The position numbers and the translations under genes were made by a program. DNA of 64,000 nt from Streptomyces griseoviridis. GTDB taxonomy: Bacteria > Actinomycetota > Actinomycetes > Streptomycetales > Streptomycetaceae. The stretch is taken from the NCBI RefSeq assembly GCF_005222485.1, contig NZ_CP029078.1, positions 3,562,001 through 3,626,000 of the forward strand, written 5' to 3'. Under the pieces are notes generated by a model. The model saw nothing but the letters and a program-made list of their open reading frames with translations, was not told the DNA's origin and searched no databases. Positions 62,078 through 64,000 of the stretch are shown piece after piece (within the stretch, counting starts at the first letter, position 1; every line of letters begins with the position of its first letter).

Positions 62078-62899
62078 CTACGCGTCGACCTGCACCAGCT
62101 TCTTCCCGGTGAACGTCATGACCTCGAAGTGGTCGATCTCGCTCGGGGTGAAGGCGGCGCCGCCCTGGACGTAGAGCGGGTTGCGGGCCTCGGCGCGGGT
62201 GGCGTTCTTGATGCCGTAGCCCCAGTTCGGCACGGACCAGGTGGAGACGGTCTCGCGCTCGCCGTTCTTGCCGACGGCGATCAAGGAGCACTTGAGCGGG
62301 CCCTTGACGTTGCCGAGCTGGAGGACCGCGTGGGTGCCCCAGGCCTTCTCCTCGGTGGCGACGGTCGCGGTGACGTGGGTCGTCGCGTCCGTGGCCGAGT
62401 TCTTGTCCGTCATGGTGCTGAACAGCGTCTGCGCGGGCGGCGCGGTGGCCTCGTTCGCGCGGGAGCCGTCGGAGCCGCCGGTCGCCGCGTAGACGGCGAG
62501 CGGGCCGCCGACGATCAGGACAATGGACGCGGCGAGCCCGAAGAGGCTGCGGCGGCTTCTGACCTTGCGCCGTTCGTCGACCTCCACCACGAGCTTCTCG
62601 GCCAGCCGGGGGCTCGGCCTCGCGGACAGCGACTCGCCGATCGCCGGGGTCCCGGCACCGGGCAGGTCCGCGAGCGCGGCCAGCATCGGTTCCATCCCGG
62701 CCAGTTCGTCGAGCTGCTGCGCGCACCACTCGCAGCCGGCGAGGTGCGCCTCGAAGGCGGTGGCCTCCGCGTCGTCGAGAATCCCGAGCGCGTAGGCGCC
62801 GACGGTCTCGTGTTCGTTCGGGCCCGGGGATTCCTGCATGGCACCTGACATACCCGTACCACCCGTGCCGAATCCCGCGCTTCCCCCGTACCCGCTCAT
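62078..62899 (-). CDS. rsuA: Anti-sigma factor with zinc-finger domain
   Basis: Membrane-bound anti-sigma factor of 273 residues. The cytoplasmic zf-HC2 domain is HETVGAYALGILDDAEATAFEAHLAGCEWCAQQLDELA (His...HxxxCxxC zinc-binding set). One hydrophobic helix lies at about 145-165 (SLFGLAASIVLIVGGPLAVYA). An external DUF4349/RskA-C-like domain ends in FEVMTFTGKKLVQVDA. ATG 62899 overlaps the sigma-factor stop by one base (TGATG), so the two are co-translated. The symbol follows the sigU-rsuA pair located next to this helicase in S. coelicolor, as I recall. Confidence 0.88.
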   Translation of the reverse strand: MSGYGGSAGFGTGGTGMSGAMQESPGPNEHETVGAYALGILDDAEATAFEAHLAGCEWCAQQLDELAGMEPMLAALADLPGAGTPAIGESLSARPSPRLAEKLVVEVDERRKVRSRRSLFGLAASIVLIVGGPLAVYAATGGSDGSRANEATAPPAQTLFSTMTDKNSATDATTHVTATVATEEKAWGTHAVLQLGNVKGPLKCSLIAVGKNGERETVSTWSVPNWGYGIKNATRAEARNPLYVQGGAAFTPSEIDHFEVMTFTGKKLVQVDA

Positions 62900-63456
62900 C
62901 ACGCCGTCACCCCCCGCTCCTCCAGTGCGAGCTTCATCGACCGCAGGGCATAGAAGACCCGTGACCGCACCGTGCCGCTGGGTATCCCCAGGGTCTCGGC
63001 GGCCTCGTTGACGGTACGCCCCTTGAAGTACGTCTCGACGAGCACCTCCCGGTGGGCCGGGGTCAGGTCGTCGAGCGCGTCCGACAGCGTCATCAGCCAC
63101 AGCGCCTTGTCGATCTCGTCCTCCGCGGGGATGACCTCCAGCGGCGACGGATCGACCTCCTGCGGCCGGGCCTGCCGGCTGCGGTGACCGTCGATGACGA
63201 TGCGGCGCGCGACCGTCACCAGCCAGGGGCGTACCGATCCGGTCGCTCGATTGAGCTGGCCGGCGTTCTTCCAGGCACGGATGAGCGTTTCCTGCACGAC
63301 GTCCTCTGCTCGCTGCCGGTCTCCGGCGACCAGCCGAAGGACATACGCGAGGAGAGGTCCGGCGTGCTCCCGGTACAGGGCACGCATCAGCTCCTCATCT
63401 GGCTCCGAGGGCTGGGACATGCGATGTCGGGCCCTCGATCCACGTTCATTGGCCAC
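62899..63456 (-). CDS. sigU: ECF RNA polymerase sigma factor
   Basis: Extracytoplasmic-function sigma factor of 185 residues. Region 2 is LMRALYREHAGPLLAYVLRLVAGDRQRAEDVVQETLIRAWKN, and region 4 DALDDLTPAHREVLVETYFKGRTVNEAAETLGIPSGTVRSRVFYALRSM. The GTG at 63456 is chosen for AAGGA 7 nt upstream; an ATG at 63420 also fits. Held inactive by the membrane anti-sigma factor encoded next. In S. coelicolor the SigU system affects development and secretion when released. Upstream 63563-63568 (GGAAAC on the minus strand) could be a self-recognised -35 element. Confidence 0.9.
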   Translation of the reverse strand: MANERGSRARHRMSQPSEPDEELMRALYREHAGPLLAYVLRLVAGDRQRAEDVVQETLIRAWKNAGQLNRATGSVRPWLVTVARRIVIDGHRSRQARPQEVDPSPLEVIPAEDEIDKALWLMTLSDALDDLTPAHREVLVETYFKGRTVNEAAETLGIPSGTVRSRVFYALRSMKLALEERGVTA

Positions 63457-63749
63457 GACGGAATCCTTGCGCACGCCCACCTCCGATGTCCGGGGGTTCC
63501 CCCAGTCGGTCGCTCGCCGAGAGGTACGCGGGTGACGCGCGTCATGTTCAACGCGGGACGACAGTTTCCTTCGGGGTGTCATGACGAGGGGGACATGAGC
63601 GCACATTCCCACCGCGCTTTCTTTACATTTCCACCACACCGAAGAGAACGCGGGGGATGCCCGGGAGACGGCGAGGACAAACGGAGTGTTGCCGAAATCA
63701 CTTCGCCAACTCCGGGCGCCCCAGGGCACTTAAGCCGTCAACCGGACAT
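63457..63749. other. Intergenic region, sigma-factor promoter area
   Basis: 293 bp between the sigma gene and the CGNR gene. It carries an ECF-like -35 word GGAAAC (minus strand, 63563-63568) with a possible CGTTGA -10 region 16-17 nt on. No gene seen. Confidence 0.4.
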
Positions 63750-64000
63750 CTACGCGCGAGTGAGCGCCGCCCTGCGTCGGTGCCTGGCCACCCTTTCGCG
63801 GTTTCCGCAGACCTCGCTCGAACACCAGCGCCTTCTGCGCCCCCGGGACGAATCCACATAAACGATCGGGCAGTTGTCCCCCGCGCATTGGCGGAGCCCG
63901 GCCCGCGCGACCGGATCGGTGAGCAGCTCGACGGCGTCCCGCGCGATGGCGCCGAGCAGCGCGGCGCACTCCGGCGGCGCCGCCAACTCCCGTACCAGCG
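63750..64000 (-). CDS. CGNR zinc-finger (ABATE) regulator, N-terminus outside window
   Basis: The frame is open to the window edge; the TTG at 63986 is internal. The visible C-terminal part has LRQCAGDNCPIVYVDSSRGRRRRWCSSEVCGNRERVARHRRR, the CGNR zinc-finger signature (CxxxxC...WCSxxxCGNR). Members are putative stress-related transcription regulators with an N-terminal ABATE domain, of which only a few residues (VRELAAPPECAALLGAIARDAVELL) are visible. Confidence 0.88.
   Translation of the reverse strand, partial: LVRELAAPPECAALLGAIARDAVELLTDPVARAGLRQCAGDNCPIVYVDSSRGRRRRWCSSEVCGNRERVARHRRRAALTRA

Overview
The window is a GC-rich Streptomyces chromosome segment. Evidence: strong third-position GC, GTG/TTG starts, ssgA-like, DUF397/DUF5753 and DUF6879 genes, and a gene order that, as I remember it, follows the S. 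coelicolor region from nagE to sigU (about SCO2906 to SCO2954). It is core-chromosome material with a few variable islands. I see no phage, IS element or secondary-metabolite cluster.

Layout. 1-2.4 kb: N-acetylglucosamine PTS permeases nagE1 (cut by the window edge) and nagE2, with a double DasR-type operator. 2.5-6 kb: metallo-hydrolase, membrane-anchored MazF/PemK-like protein, and the mec-cysO-cysM cysteine operon with a Cys-ending leader peptide. 6-11.7 kb: amino-acid permease, clpS-DUF2017, and NAD salvage genes pncB and pncA separated by a 740-bp degenerate repeat tract. 11.7-17.3 kb: secreted I36 inhibitor-like protein, small unknowns and a large secreted M6 metalloprotease. 17.6-25.5 kb: two RDD membrane proteins, an SsgA-like protein, a GlcD-type flavoprotein, a TPR protein and a TagC-like propeller protein. 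25.5-31.3 kb: hppD with a divergent Lrp regulator, then a four-gene osmoprotectant ABC operon. 31.4-37.2 kb: S16 protease, IclR regulator, XPB-like helicase, MFS pump and tRNA-Cys. 37.2-43.4 kb: an accessory-looking island with two neighbouring HTH(DUF5753) modules and an orphan double SUKH-4 protein. 44-49.4 kb: a three-subunit molybdenum hydroxylase whose iron-sulfur subunit has a huge repeat-rich N-terminal extension. 49.6-54.5 kb: a GH20 hexosaminidase-sugar ABC operon behind a dre-like site. 54.6-64 kb: DUF3039, YqgE, murA, HU, malic enzyme, HelD-type helicase, anti-sigma/ECF sigma pair (rsuA/sigU-like) and a partial CGNR regulator.

How the genes connect. Amino-sugar uptake appears at both ends (PTS for GlcNAc; ABC plus hexosaminidase for chito-oligosaccharides), each with DasR-like sites. 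Cysteine synthesis, NAD salvage, tyrosine catabolism and osmoprotectant uptake are each compact units. The least explained parts are the HTH modules at 38-42 kb with a shared 20-bp element, the repeat-extended iron-sulfur subunit, the orphan SUKH-4 protein, and several intergenic repeat arrays.
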